A stretch of 64,000 bases of DNA. Origin: an uncultured Eubacteriales bacterium. Lineage in GTDB: Bacteria; Bacillota; Clostridia; Oscillospirales; Oscillospiraceae. Made by a program: the position numbers and the translations under genes. The notes beneath the pieces are model-generated. The model worked only from the letters and a program-made list of their open reading frames with translations, was not told the origin of the DNA and did not search any database. Below, one piece after another: positions 51,534 through 59,352 of the stretch (within the stretch, counting starts at the first letter, position 1; each line of letters begins with the position of its first letter). The DNA is taken from NCBI GenBank assembly GCA_900546615.1, contig URDJ01000005.1:20456-84455 (forward strand). The letters run 5' to 3'.

Positions 51534-52775
51534 TTACTCGGCAGAGACGTACGCTCCGTCGTGGATGACGACTGCCATCGGCAGCTTGCTGACGGTGCCG
51601 TCGGTGCCCCAGGTCAGGCCGGAGCCGGTCAGGCCGTCGAAGCTCATGGTGGTGAACTGCTCGATCATGGCGGTGCAAATGTCCTCGGTGGCGGTCTCAG
51701 GCGTGCAGCCCGCGGCCTCTATCGCCTGCTTTAGGGCGTAAATGCAGTCGTAGCCGTCCGCAGCGAACTGGTTCGGGGTCTCGCCGAAACGCTCGTTGTA
51801 CTCGGTGACGAAGTTCACGGTGCGCTCGTCGGTGGCGTCAGCCGAGAAGGGGGTCAGCACCATGACGCCTTCGGCGAGGCTCATGTCGAAGTTTTCGAGA
51901 GTCAGGATGCCGTCCATGCCGTCCACTCCGAAGAAGGTCGGCGCATAACCCATGGCGTTGGCCTGGGAGAGGATCACAGAGGCGGGCTGGAAGTAGATGG
52001 GAAGGAACACTACGTCGGCGCCTGCGGACTGGGCCCCGGTCAGCTGGACGGAGAAGTCGGTGGCGGTGTCGGCGGTGAAGGTGCCCTCATAGACGACCTC
52101 AAGGCCCTGATTGGCGGCCTCGGCCACGAAGGTGTCGCGGATGCCCTGGGAGTATGCGTCATCGTTCCTGTAGATGACGGCGACCTTGCTGCCCGGCATG
52201 TTCGCGCCCATGTAGGTCGCGGAGCCCATGCCCTGGTTGGGGTCGGTGAAGCAGAGCTGGAACATGTTGTCCTTGCCCGTGACGACGTCCAGAGACGAGG
52301 CGGACGGAGTCAGCGCGAACACCCTGTCAGCATAGACCTGAGCGGAGACGGAGATGGCCGGACCGGTGGTGACGGGGCCGACAAGGATCTGCATGCCCCA
52401 GTCCATCAAATTGTTATAGGCGTTCATCGCGGTCTCGCTGTCGGAAACGTCGTCCTGGAAGCTGAACTCGACCTGATAGCCGTTGATGCCGCCGGCGGCG
52501 TTTATCTCGTCCACCGCGATCTGCGCGCCGTTCATGACGGCGACGCCGTAGGTGGCGTTCTCACCGGTCAGGGGGCCGATGCCGCCGAACTTGAAGGCGC
52601 CGGTGGTATCGCCCTCGTCGCCGCCATCGGGCGCGTCGGTGGCAGGGGTATCACTGGGGGTATCGCTGGTGGGGGCGTCGGTCGCTTCGTCGCCCGCTTC
52701 CTGTCCGCAGCCTGCCAGCAGGCCCAGACACATGACTACGGCCAGCATCAATGCAAAAAACTTTTTCATCTTCAT
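51534..52775 (-). CDS. livK: Branched-chain amino-acid-binding lipoprotein LivK
   Basis: 413 aa. Of three close in-frame ATGs, 52775 has AAGGAGG at the best distance (8 nt). Signal peptide with lipobox GLLAGCG, a Thr/Pro/Asp linker, then a type I periplasmic binding fold (FGGIGPLTGENATYGVAVMNGAQIAVDEIN at residues ~60-90). Captures the amino acid outside the cell for LivHMGF. Its promoter is separated from it by a leader with a Leu/Ile/Val-rich reading frame and a terminator. Confidence 0.93.
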   Translation of the reverse strand: MKMKKFFALMLAVVMCLGLLAGCGQEAGDEATDAPTSDTPSDTPATDAPDGGDEGDTTGAFKFGGIGPLTGENATYGVAVMNGAQIAVDEINAAGGINGYQVEFSFQDDVSDSETAMNAYNNLMDWGMQILVGPVTTGPAISVSAQVYADRVFALTPSASSLDVVTGKDNMFQLCFTDPNQGMGSATYMGANMPGSKVAVIYRNDDAYSQGIRDTFVAEAANQGLEVVYEGTFTADTATDFSVQLTGAQSAGADVVFLPIYFQPASVILSQANAMGYAPTFFGVDGMDGILTLENFDMSLAEGVMVLTPFSADATDERTVNFVTEYNERFGETPNQFAADGYDCIYALKQAIEAAGCTPETATEDICTAMIEQFTTMSFDGLTGSGLTWGTDGTVSKLPMAVVIHDGAYVSAE

Positions 52776-52810
52776 TTTCATTTCCTCCTTGATGGTTGCG
52801 TATTTATACA

Positions 52811-52848
52811 AAAAACCGGTCCCGACCTGCTGGCCGGGACCGGTTTGA
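52811..52848 (-). terminator. Terminator/attenuator upstream of livK
   Basis: On the minus strand, ACCGGTCCCG ... CGGGACCGGT followed by TTTTTTG lies about 15 nt after the stop of the leader reading frame and 35 nt before livK. The 5' arm is preceded by CAAACC, which can pair with GGTTT about 35 nt earlier; that pairing would extend into the stem and give a possible antiterminator. Confidence 0.85.
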
Positions 52849-52862
52849 AGTATACACTCAAA

Positions 52863-53108
52863 TCAGTTTGCCGAAACCAAATCAGGTCGTCTCACTCTGT
52901 CTGCGGGTACTACTACGCCCGCTATAATAAGGCTCGCAAGACGTATGACGATAAGGCGCAGGGCAGCAAAAATGGACACCGCAAGCGCAGTGTCCAGGCA
53001 GCACAGGCATATATCGTTGGCAGTTTCGGTGCACGCACAGGTATTGACCGCGCGACGAGAGCCGCGGTCATTGCGGGTGTTAAAGCGGTCGAAATAACGT
53101 TCAAACAT
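52863..53108 (-). CDS. Short Leu/Ile/Val-rich leader reading frame of the liv operon
   Basis: 81 codons, ATG at 53108 preceded by AAAGGAG; an internal GTG start would give a ~40-residue peptide. The distal half reads LRLIVIRLASLIIAGVVV, a run of the very amino acids the downstream transporter carries, closely reminiscent of the IlvL leader peptide of enterobacteria. It begins about 20 nt after a consensus promoter and ends just before an intrinsic terminator. Best explained as an attenuation leader. A small membrane protein is the alternative, since the same stretch is hydrophobic. Confidence 0.6.
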   Translation of the reverse strand: MFERYFDRFNTRNDRGSRRAVNTCACTETANDICLCCLDTALAVSIFAALRLIVIRLASLIIAGVVVPADRVRRPDLVSAN

Positions 53109-53139
53109 CGTTCGCGGCTCCTTTCGTGAGGTTGTATGC

Positions 53140-53168
53140 AATCTAGCACGCAAAATATTCACTGTCAA
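53140..53168 (-). promoter_or_regulatory. Promoter of the liv leader transcript
   Basis: Minus strand: TTGACA (53168-53163), 17-nt spacer, TAGATT (53145-53140). Transcription would start about 20-25 nt before the leader reading frame. The remaining ~150 bp to 53320 are AT-rich and probably hold the promoter of the divergent P-loop gene. Confidence 0.75.
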
Positions 53169-53320
53169 GCTCTCTGATTATTTTTCCGCGATTTAAACAG
53201 CATCTCTATTTGGCCCGGCGCAAAAGTTTATCCATACTTCACAAAATTTTATCGCTTTTGCTAACCTCTTTACGGCCACCCGCTCCGGCGCTATAATTGA
53301 AGCGAACGGGGGAGATAAGC

Positions 53321-54028
53321 ATGAAAAAAGTCATCATTCTCATCGGCAACTACTGCTCCGGTAAGACCGAGACTGCCATGAACATGGCCGTGCTGGCCTC
53401 GGAAAAGGGCCTCAAAACGCAGGTCATAGACCTTGACAGGATAAACGACTATTTCAGGATGTCCGACCACATCGAGATGCTGCTCAGCCACAGCATAGAC
53501 GTGGTGTCCCCGAGCTTTGCCGGCAAGGGCGTCACACAGACGGTGATGCCCGCGCGCGTCGCCTCGGCCTTCGACGGGGACTGGGACCTCGTCATCTTCG
53601 ACGTCGGCGGCGACCAGGCCGGGGCGCTCTCGCTCGCCCGCTACCACCAGGACTTCGCCGCGCTGGAGCCGGGCCAGCTCGAGGTCTGGGACATCGTAAA
53701 CGTCTTCCGCCCGATGTCCGAAAGCCCCGAAAAGATAATAAAGCTCATGGGCGAGCTGGAGGGCTTCGCAAGGCAGAAGGTGACCGGCCTCATCAACAAC
53801 TCAAACCTTCTGAACTACGCCAGCGCGGACGATCTCAGGCAGGGCTACGACATTCTAAGGGAAGTCTCAGACCGCACCGGCATCCCGGTCGTCCACACCA
53901 CGGGCAGGAAGCGGAACCTCGAGGAGTTCCTCAAAGACGGCCGCGACCCCAAATACATCGGTGTCCCCATGGCGCTCGAGACCTATATGCACCGCGGCTG
54001 GGACACGTTCTCGCACGGGAAAATATAA
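53321..54028 (+). CDS. P-loop ATP-binding protein (SIMIBI/MinD-like), function unknown
   Basis: 235 aa. The start at 53321 follows GGGGGAG. N-terminal P-loop GNYCSGKTETAMN, then VIDLDRINDYFR and a Walker-B-like segment DLVIFDVGGDQAGA, giving a MinD/CobQ-type ATPase layout; LINNSNL matches the base-recognition-like strand of this class. No partner gene next to it; it is a single-gene unit between its own promoter region and a terminator. Function not assigned. Confidence 0.7.
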   Translation: MKKVIILIGNYCSGKTETAMNMAVLASEKGLKTQVIDLDRINDYFRMSDHIEMLLSHSIDVVSPSFAGKGVTQTVMPARVASAFDGDWDLVIFDVGGDQAGALSLARYHQDFAALEPGQLEVWDIVNVFRPMSESPEKIIKLMGELEGFARQKVTGLINNSNLLNYASADDLRQGYDILREVSDRTGIPVVHTTGRKRNLEEFLKDGRDPKYIGVPMALETYMHRGWDTFSHGKI

Positions 54029-54067
54029 AAAGGCGCGTCCCCATGCTGCGTGATGGACGCGCCTTTT
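54028..54067. terminator. Terminator after the P-loop gene
   Basis: A 13-bp stem (AAAAGGCGCGTCC / GGACGCGCCTTTT) with A/T runs at both ends; also serves the convergent HTH-membrane gene. Confidence 0.9.
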
Positions 54068-54087
54068 CTCTTGTCGTGATCGGTATA

Positions 54088-54645
54088 TCACTGTCTTCTT
54101 CGCCGCCGCCGGAGCAGCACGGCTGACACAACGCCCGCAATGAAGAGCGCTGTGCCCAGAGCTATGAGCACGATGTAGAATATATACGTCTTGTCGTGCG
54201 CAACGTCGTAATACATAGTGCCGGGCTGGTCGAACAAGTGGCCCAGCCCGATCTCCTCCAGGGGCCGGCGCACCTCTTGCCTGAGGCGCAGCGCGAGTGA
54301 GAGGAGATATGCGCCCATGCCGCTCATGAACAGGCCCAGAAGCGCGTAATATACGCCCGCGAGCCAGCCCCAGCGCCGCGCCGCCTTTTTCAGGAGCTTC
54401 GGCAGGCCCTCCGTCCAGTCGCCTGACTGCGCCCGCGGCTCCTCCGGCTCGTCCTCGGACAGCAGCCAGTCCACCGATACGCCCAGCGCCGCTGCAAGCG
54501 CCGCGAGCTTTCCCGTCTCCGGCATCGCCTCGCCGGTCTCCCACTTGGACACGGCCTGGCGCGAGACGCCCAGCCTCTCCGCCAGCGCCTCCTGAGAAAG
54601 GCCCGCGCGTTTTCGGCAATAGACTATCTTTTCAGACAGCTTCAT
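54088..54645 (-). CDS. XRE-type HTH protein with membrane helices (copy 1)
   Basis: 185 aa. N-terminal Cro/XRE HTH (YCRKRAGLSQEALAERLGVS RQAVSKWETG region, residues ~9-38), acidic linker DEPEEPR, then helices in the C-terminal half (around 96-115 and 150-175) and a terminal arginine cluster. HTH-transmembrane proteins of this type are common in Firmicutes as membrane-linked regulators. Near-identical in its first ~85 residues to the next gene upstream, indicating tandem duplication. Confidence 0.85.
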   Translation of the reverse strand: MKLSEKIVYCRKRAGLSQEALAERLGVSRQAVSKWETGEAMPETGKLAALAAALGVSVDWLLSEDEPEEPRAQSGDWTEGLPKLLKKAARRWGWLAGVYYALLGLFMSGMGAYLLSLALRLRQEVRRPLEEIGLGHLFDQPGTMYYDVAHDKTYIFYIVLIALGTALFIAGVVSAVLLRRRRRRQ

Positions 54646-55207
54646 CAGCTCATCTCCTGCTCCGGCGCTTCAGCCAGATGGCCAGGACTATGCCCGCGAT
54701 AAACAGCACTCCGCCGAAGACAGCTATCGCGCCGCCCATGATGCTGACGGGGTTGTTCTGCGCGATGTTGTTTATCGTGTCGGAAAAACCGCCCATCATG
54801 CCGAAGCCCGAGTCGTAACCCAGACCCGTGTCGAAGGCACCAAACATGCGCGAAGTTATAGATCTCGCCAGCAGGCCAAGGCCCGCGAAAAGCGCTCCGA
54901 CGACGGCCATGTACACGCCCGCAAGCCAGCCCCAGCGCTTTGCCATGCGGCCTATCATGCGCGGCAGGCCCTCCGTCCAGTCGCCCGACTGCGCCCGTGC
55001 CTCCTCCGGCTCGTCCTCGGACAGCAGCCAGTCCACCGATACGCCCAGCGCCGACGCGAGCGCCGCGAGCTTGCCCGTCTCCGGCATCGCCTCGCCGGTC
55101 TCCCACTTGGACACGGCCTGACGCGAGACGCCCAGCCTCTCCGCCAGCGCTTCCTGAGAAAGGCCCGCGCGTTTTCGGCAATACAGTATCTTTTCAGACA
55201 GTTTCAT
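54402..55207. repeat. Tandem direct repeat covering the HTH-coding parts
   Basis: About 245 bp at 54402-54645 and 54963-55207 are roughly 95% identical by eye, spanning the HTH and linker of the two paralogous genes; the downstream halves are much less alike. A recent duplication or gene conversion restricted to the 5' halves would explain this. Confidence 0.8.
54650..55207 (-). CDS. XRE-type HTH protein with membrane helices (copy 2)
   Basis: 185 aa from the ATG at 55207, whose GGGAGG lies 8 nt upstream. HTH and linker almost identical to copy 1; C-terminal half diverged, with helices around GWLAGVYMAVVGALFAGLGLLA and a final GGAIAVFGGVLFIAGIVLAIWL. Four bp from copy 1. The conserved HTH suggests both bind the same operators while the membrane parts sense different inputs. 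Confidence 0.85.
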   Translation of the reverse strand: MKLSEKILYCRKRAGLSQEALAERLGVSRQAVSKWETGEAMPETGKLAALASALGVSVDWLLSEDEPEEARAQSGDWTEGLPRMIGRMAKRWGWLAGVYMAVVGALFAGLGLLARSITSRMFGAFDTGLGYDSGFGMMGGFSDTINNIAQNNPVSIMGGAIAVFGGVLFIAGIVLAIWLKRRSRR

Positions 55208-55319
55208 CATCTTTACCTCCCGGCTTTTGTGCTCCGAGTATAGCATCCGGTAGGCCGATATGACAAGCAACCGTGGGCTGGAATCTCCGCTACCCACGGT
55301 TGCACCTTTGTTTTTGCGC

Positions 55320-56117
55320 CTATTTCGCGTACATTTTGCCGATTATGAGGTTGGAAAAGCTCCTCGGCAGCAGCTTCGCCGCCGATGCCGCCGCCTTGTA
55401 GGGCAGGCCGAGGGCAATGAGCGGGCGGCTGCTCTTTTTGAGCGCCGTTTTCGCTATGAAAGCCCCCGCCGCCTCGGGGCTCATGCCCGTCTCCTCGTCG
55501 TGCTCCATCCGCGCGACGCTGCGGGCGACCCTTCCTCCGTAGGCGTCCTCCCTGAGCGTCTTCTTCCGGTTGGCCGTGAAGCCCGATGCGATGTCGCCAG
55601 GCATGACAGCGCAGACGCTTATGCCGAAGGGCCGGACCTCGTTCTGCAGGGCCAGCACATAGGCGTTTATAGCCGCCTTCGACACCGAATACCAGAGCTG
55701 GAAAGGTATCGGCAATATGCCCGCAATCGAGCTCATGCACACGATGCGCCCGCCGCCCTGCGCACGCATGACGGGTATGACCGCCCTCGCCGCCCGGTCC
55801 ACGCCGTAGAGGTTCAGCTCCAGCTGGGCGTGCGCGTCCTCGGGGCTGGTGTACTCCGCCGCGCCCGAGATGCCGAAACCAGCGTTGCATACAAGAATGT
55901 CGATGCGCCCCTCGCGGCGCTCGACCTCAGTCACCGCCGCCTGTACGCTCGCCTCGTCGGTCATGTCCGCCGTGACGTGCAGGACATCCCCGGCCTTCCC
56001 CTTCTCGTGCCGGGAGAACTCGTAGACCCGGCAGCCGGCCTTCGCCAACGCCAGAGCCGTACAGCGGCCTATGCCGCCCGAACCTCCCGTTACTATTGCT
56101 ACCTTATATGTTTTCAT
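55320..56117 (-). CDS. Short-chain dehydrogenase/reductase (3-ketosphinganine-reductase-like context)
   Basis: 265 aa classical SDR. NAD(P)-binding TGGSGGIG (10-17), NAG (78-80), catalytic Ser130, Tyr143 and Lys147 (YSVSK). Downstream of, and overlapping by 14 bp, a serine-palmitoyltransferase-like gene. In sphingolipid-making organisms the ketone produced by that enzyme is reduced by an SDR, so this may be a 3-ketosphinganine reductase. That is context inference; SDR sequence alone does not fix the substrate. Confidence 0.82.
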   Translation of the reverse strand: MKTYKVAIVTGGSGGIGRCTALALAKAGCRVYEFSRHEKGKAGDVLHVTADMTDEASVQAAVTEVERREGRIDILVCNAGFGISGAAEYTSPEDAHAQLELNLYGVDRAARAVIPVMRAQGGGRIVCMSSIAGILPIPFQLWYSVSKAAINAYVLALQNEVRPFGISVCAVMPGDIASGFTANRKKTLREDAYGGRVARSVARMEHDEETGMSPEAAGAFIAKTALKKSSRPLIALGLPYKAAASAAKLLPRSFSNLIIGKMYAK

Positions 56118-57285
56118 CTCTCCCCAGGACCTCCGCTATAATGTCCATGGCCTCGTCCAGCAGCGCCTCGGTGTGCGTGGCCATGCAGCTGACCCGCAGG
56201 AGGCACTCGCCCGGCGCGGCGGCGGGCGGCAGGACAGGATTCACATACACGCCCGCGTCGTAGAGCCGCTTGGCGCTGACGAGGGTGTTTTCCATCTCAT
56301 ATGTGTAGATGGGAATTATCGGCGTCTCCGACTCTATTATCCTCAGGCCTCTGACCTTCAGCCCGGCCCTTGCGTAGGACGCTAATTTATTCAGACGCTG
56401 CGGAAGCTCCGGATGTTCCTTCAAAAGCCGCAGAGCCGCGAGCGCCGCGGCGCAGTTGGAGGGCGGGATGGAGGCCGAGAAAATAAAGGGCCGCGAGTTG
56501 TGGCGGACGTAGTCGCAGACGAGCTCGGACGCCGCCATGTAGCCGCCGAGGCTGGCAAGAGATTTCGAAAAGGTACCCATGATGACGTCCACCCTGTCCT
56601 CCAGCCCGAAGTGGCTGGCCGTGCCGCGGCCGCCTTCGCCGATAATGCCCAGACCGTGGGCGTCGTCCACCATGACCCGTGCGCCGTATTTTTCCGCAAG
56701 CTCGCAGATCTCCGGCAGCTTCGCGATGTCGCCGCCCATGGAGAACACGCCGTCCGTCACGATGAGGCAGCCCGCCGACTCCGGCACGGCACGGAGCTTT
56801 GCCTCGAGATCGTCCATGTCCGCGTGGCGGTACCTGAGCATCTTGCCGAAGGAGAGGCGGCAGCCGTCATAGATGCTGGCGTGGTTCTCCCTGTCGCAGA
56901 CGACGTAATCGCCCCGGCCAACCAGCGCGCTGATGATGCCAAGGTTCGACTGGAAGCCCGTCGAAAAGGTCACGGCCCCGTCCATACGCACGAAATCTGC
57001 CAGCTCACGCTCAAGCTCCAGATGGAGCCGGAGCGTGCCGTTTAAAAACCTCGAGCCGGAACAGCCCGTTCCGTACTCGGCCAGCGCCGTCTCCGCTGCG
57101 GAGACGACCTCCGGCGCGGCGGTCAGGCCCAGATAGTTGTTCGAGCCGAGCATGATGCGCCGCTTGCCCTCCATGACGACCTCGGTATCCTGCCTCGACT
57201 CAAGGGCATGGAAATAAGGATAGATGCCCCGCTCCCTGCATTCGCGGGCCGTGGTATAGGCCTCGCACTTGGCGAAAAGATCCAT
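56104..57285 (-). CDS. Alpha-oxoamine synthase, serine palmitoyltransferase-like
   Basis: 393 aa PLP enzyme of the KBL/AONS/SPT family. The PLP lysine is Lys241 in GTFSKSLASLGGY, a form typical of serine palmitoyltransferases (AONS has a different context); His135 stacks on the cofactor and VDDAHGLG (207-214) holds its nitrogen. The opening YPYFHALES...TEVVMEGKR and MLGSNNYLGLT...YGTGCSGSRFLNGTL also look SPT-like. It would condense an amino acid with an acyl-CoA. 8-Amino-7-oxononanoate or 2-amino-3-ketobutyrate synthesis are alternatives, but no biotin or threonine genes lie nearby. Confidence 0.82.
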   Translation of the reverse strand: MDLFAKCEAYTTARECRERGIYPYFHALESRQDTEVVMEGKRRIMLGSNNYLGLTAAPEVVSAAETALAEYGTGCSGSRFLNGTLRLHLELERELADFVRMDGAVTFSTGFQSNLGIISALVGRGDYVVCDRENHASIYDGCRLSFGKMLRYRHADMDDLEAKLRAVPESAGCLIVTDGVFSMGGDIAKLPEICELAEKYGARVMVDDAHGLGIIGEGGRGTASHFGLEDRVDVIMGTFSKSLASLGGYMAASELVCDYVRHNSRPFIFSASIPPSNCAAALAALRLLKEHPELPQRLNKLASYARAGLKVRGLRIIESETPIIPIYTYEMENTLVSAKRLYDAGVYVNPVLPPAAAPGECLLRVSCMATHTEALLDEAMDIIAEVLGRDENI

Positions 57286-57369
57286 ATCTGCCTCCTGGAT
57301 ACTTAAAATTATTTAATTAAAAATTTTTAAGTTATTATATACCCGGGAGCGGCAGGTGTCAAGGCGTGT

Positions 57370-57564
57370 CTATTCCTCCACGCGGCAGTGCTCGGCGGCG
57401 TATTCCAGGAAGATGCCTATGAGTTCGTTGCGGCTGTGGCCGGTACGGCTCGCGATGGCGTCGAGCTTTGCCACGGTATCCTCCTTCACGCGCACGGAGA
57501 AGGTCCGGTAACCGTCCTCTCCCCTCACGCGCTTTGGCCTGAGCACCAATTCGTCCTTTGCCAA
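57370..57564 (-). CDS. Ribbon-helix-helix domain protein
   Basis: 64 aa. RTFSVRVKEDTVAKLDAIAS strand and first helix, then SRNELIGIFLEYA, as in CopG/Arc-type DNA-binding proteins. Diverges from the small XRE gene across an operator-rich gap. Likely a repressor; could be half of a small regulatory or antitoxin-like unit, but no toxin is seen. Confidence 0.75.
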   Translation of the reverse strand: MAKDELVLRPKRVRGEDGYRTFSVRVKEDTVAKLDAIASRTGHSRNELIGIFLEYAAEHCRVEE

Positions 57565-57592
57565 AATATCACCTCTTATATGTTATAGTATC

Positions 57593-57678
57593 GGTATATC
57601 TATATGATACCAATTAACGTGGCTAAGGGGCAGCGAACAGGATATATAGTCCTAAAACCTGATAGGACATATCGTCCT
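57593..57678. promoter_or_regulatory. Three inverted repeats between the RHH and XRE genes
   Basis: GGTAT-N9-ATACC (57593-57611), AGGATATATAGTCCT (57639-57653) and AGGACATATCGTCCT (57664-57678). The last two are copies of one 15-bp palindrome, AGGAYATATMGTCCT, spaced 25 bp start to start. They are natural binding sites for the two small DNA-binding proteins encoded on either side. Confidence 0.65.
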
Positions 57679-57698
57679 TTGGTATATTTTATCCGGTG

Positions 57699-57911
57699 AT
57701 GGAAATGAGGCTCAGGATACGCGACCTGCGTGAGGACGCGTACATGACCCAGAGGCAGGTGGCTGAATACCTGCACTGTGACCAGTCCCTGTATTCAAAA
57801 TACGAGCGCGGCGAGCGAGCGCTGCCGCTGGAGTTTGCGGTCAGGCTGTCCGCGCTCTACGGCGTGACGCTGGACTACCTCGCCGGCCTCTCTGACGATC
57901 CGAAAAACTGA
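57699..57911 (+). CDS. XRE-family HTH regulator
   Basis: 70 aa consisting of a single Cro/C1-type HTH (YMTQRQVAEYLHCDQSLYSKYERG). ATGs at 57699 and 57705 and a GTG at 57696 are all possible starts; no strong RBS decides. Operators lie immediately upstream, consistent with autoregulation. Confidence 0.75.
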   Translation: MEMRLRIRDLREDAYMTQRQVAEYLHCDQSLYSKYERGERALPLEFAVRLSALYGVTLDYLAGLSDDPKN

Positions 57912-57949
57912 CCCGCCTGATACAATATCGGGCGGGCCGGTGTTTTTTT
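57912..57949. terminator. Terminator between XRE and trpB2
   Basis: Stem CCCGCCTGAT / ATCGGGCGGG followed by a run of seven T; lies between convergent genes. Confidence 0.85.
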
Positions 57950-57953
57950 ACGC

Positions 57954-59330
57954 TCAGAAGCCTATGTCCGGCAGGCCGGCGAAGCCGCGCTCGAGGTCGG
58001 CGTCGGTCGGGACATAGTCGTCCATCTCGCCGTCGTTGAAGCGCTGGTAGGCCGTCATATCGAAGTAGCCTGTGCCGGTCAGGCCGAACAGGATGTTCTT
58101 CTTCTCGCCGGTCTCCCTGCATTTGAGCGCTTCGTCAATGGCCGCGCGGATGGCGTGGCTGGACTCCGGCGCGGGCAGGATGCCCTCGGTGCGCGCGAAC
58201 ACCGTCGCCGCCTCGAACACCTGCGTCTGACCGACGGCGCGCGCCTCCATGTACCCGTCGTGGTAGAGCTGCGAGAGCACCGGGCTCATGCCGTGGTACC
58301 TCAGCCCGCCCGCGTGGCTCGGCGAGGGGATGAAGCCGCTGCCCAGCGTGTACATCTTCGCCAGCGGGCAGACCTTGCCCGTGTCGCAGAAGTCATAGGC
58401 AAAACGGCCGCGGGTCAGGCTCGGGCAGGAGGCCGGTTCCACGGCGATGAAGCGGTAGTCACGCTCGCCGCGCAGCTTCTCGCCCATAAACGGGGATATA
58501 AGCCCGCCGAGGTTCGAGCCGCCGCCCGCGCAGCCGATGATTATATCCGGCACGACGCCGTACTTGTCAAGCGCCGCCTTTGCCTCAAGGCCGATGACGG
58601 ACTGGTGCAGCAGCACCTGATTGAGCACGCTGCCCAGCACGTAGCGGTAGCCCTCCTGCGACGCGGCGGCCTCGACCGCCTCGGATATGGCGCAGCCCAG
58701 CGAGCCCGTCGTGCCGGGGTGCTCGGCCAGTATCTTTCGTCCAACCTCGGTGGTCATGGACGGGCTGGGCGTCACGGAAGCGCCGTAGGTGCGCATGACC
58801 TCGCGGCGGAAGGGCTTCTGCTCATACGAGCACTTCACCATGTACACCTTACAGTCCAGGCCCAGGTACGCGCAGGCCATCGAGAGCGCCGTGCCCCACT
58901 GACCCGCGCCGGTCTCGGTAGTAACTCCCTTCAGGCCCTGGTTTTTAGCATAATAGGCCTGTGCCACCGCAGAGTTCAGCTTGTGCGAGCCGCTGGTGTT
59001 GTTCCCCTCGAACTTGTAGTAGATATGCGCCGGGGTACCCAGCTTCTCCTCGAGGCAGTAGGCCCTCACGAGCGGCGAGGGGCGGTACATCTTGTAGAAA
59101 TCGCGTATCTCCTGCGGGATGGGTATCTCCCTCGTCTCGTTATCCAGCTCCTGACGGATAAGCTCGTCACAGAACACCGGCCGCAGGTCCTCAAACGTCA
59201 TCGGCTCGCCCGTCGCGGGGTTGCGCAGCGGCGCGGGCTTGACCGTCATATCGGCGCGGACGTTATACCACGCCCGGGGCATCTCCTCTTCACTCAGGTA
59301 AATTTTGTACGGGATTTTGTTCTCGGACAT
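57954..59330 (-). CDS. Tryptophan synthase beta-like PLP enzyme (TrpB2 type)
   Basis: 458 aa from the ATG at 59330 (AGGAGG 8 nt upstream). PLP lysine Lys117 in NTSGSHKLNSA, glutamate Glu139 in TTETGAGQWG, phosphate-binding CAGGGSNLGG. The N-terminal 80 residues (LSEEEMPRAWYNVRADM) are typical of TrpB2, which lacks contacts for TrpA and condenses indole with serine or salvages it. No other trp gene is adjacent. The tryptophan T-box in its leader directly supports a role in tryptophan supply. Confidence 0.9.
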   Translation of the reverse strand: MSENKIPYKIYLSEEEMPRAWYNVRADMTVKPAPLRNPATGEPMTFEDLRPVFCDELIRQELDNETREIPIPQEIRDFYKMYRPSPLVRAYCLEEKLGTPAHIYYKFEGNNTSGSHKLNSAVAQAYYAKNQGLKGVTTETGAGQWGTALSMACAYLGLDCKVYMVKCSYEQKPFRREVMRTYGASVTPSPSMTTEVGRKILAEHPGTTGSLGCAISEAVEAAASQEGYRYVLGSVLNQVLLHQSVIGLEAKAALDKYGVVPDIIIGCAGGGSNLGGLISPFMGEKLRGERDYRFIAVEPASCPSLTRGRFAYDFCDTGKVCPLAKMYTLGSGFIPSPSHAGGLRYHGMSPVLSQLYHDGYMEARAVGQTQVFEAATVFARTEGILPAPESSHAIRAAIDEALKCRETGEKKNILFGLTGTGYFDMTAYQRFNDGEMDDYVPTDADLERGFAGLPDIGF

Positions 59331-59352
59331 GGTTACATCCTCCTTTTTAGAA

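Noticed and set aside
52845..53129. 94-codon plus-strand frame opposite the liv leader
   Set aside because: It starts inside the terminator hairpin and has no RBS or promoter; the minus-strand frame has both.
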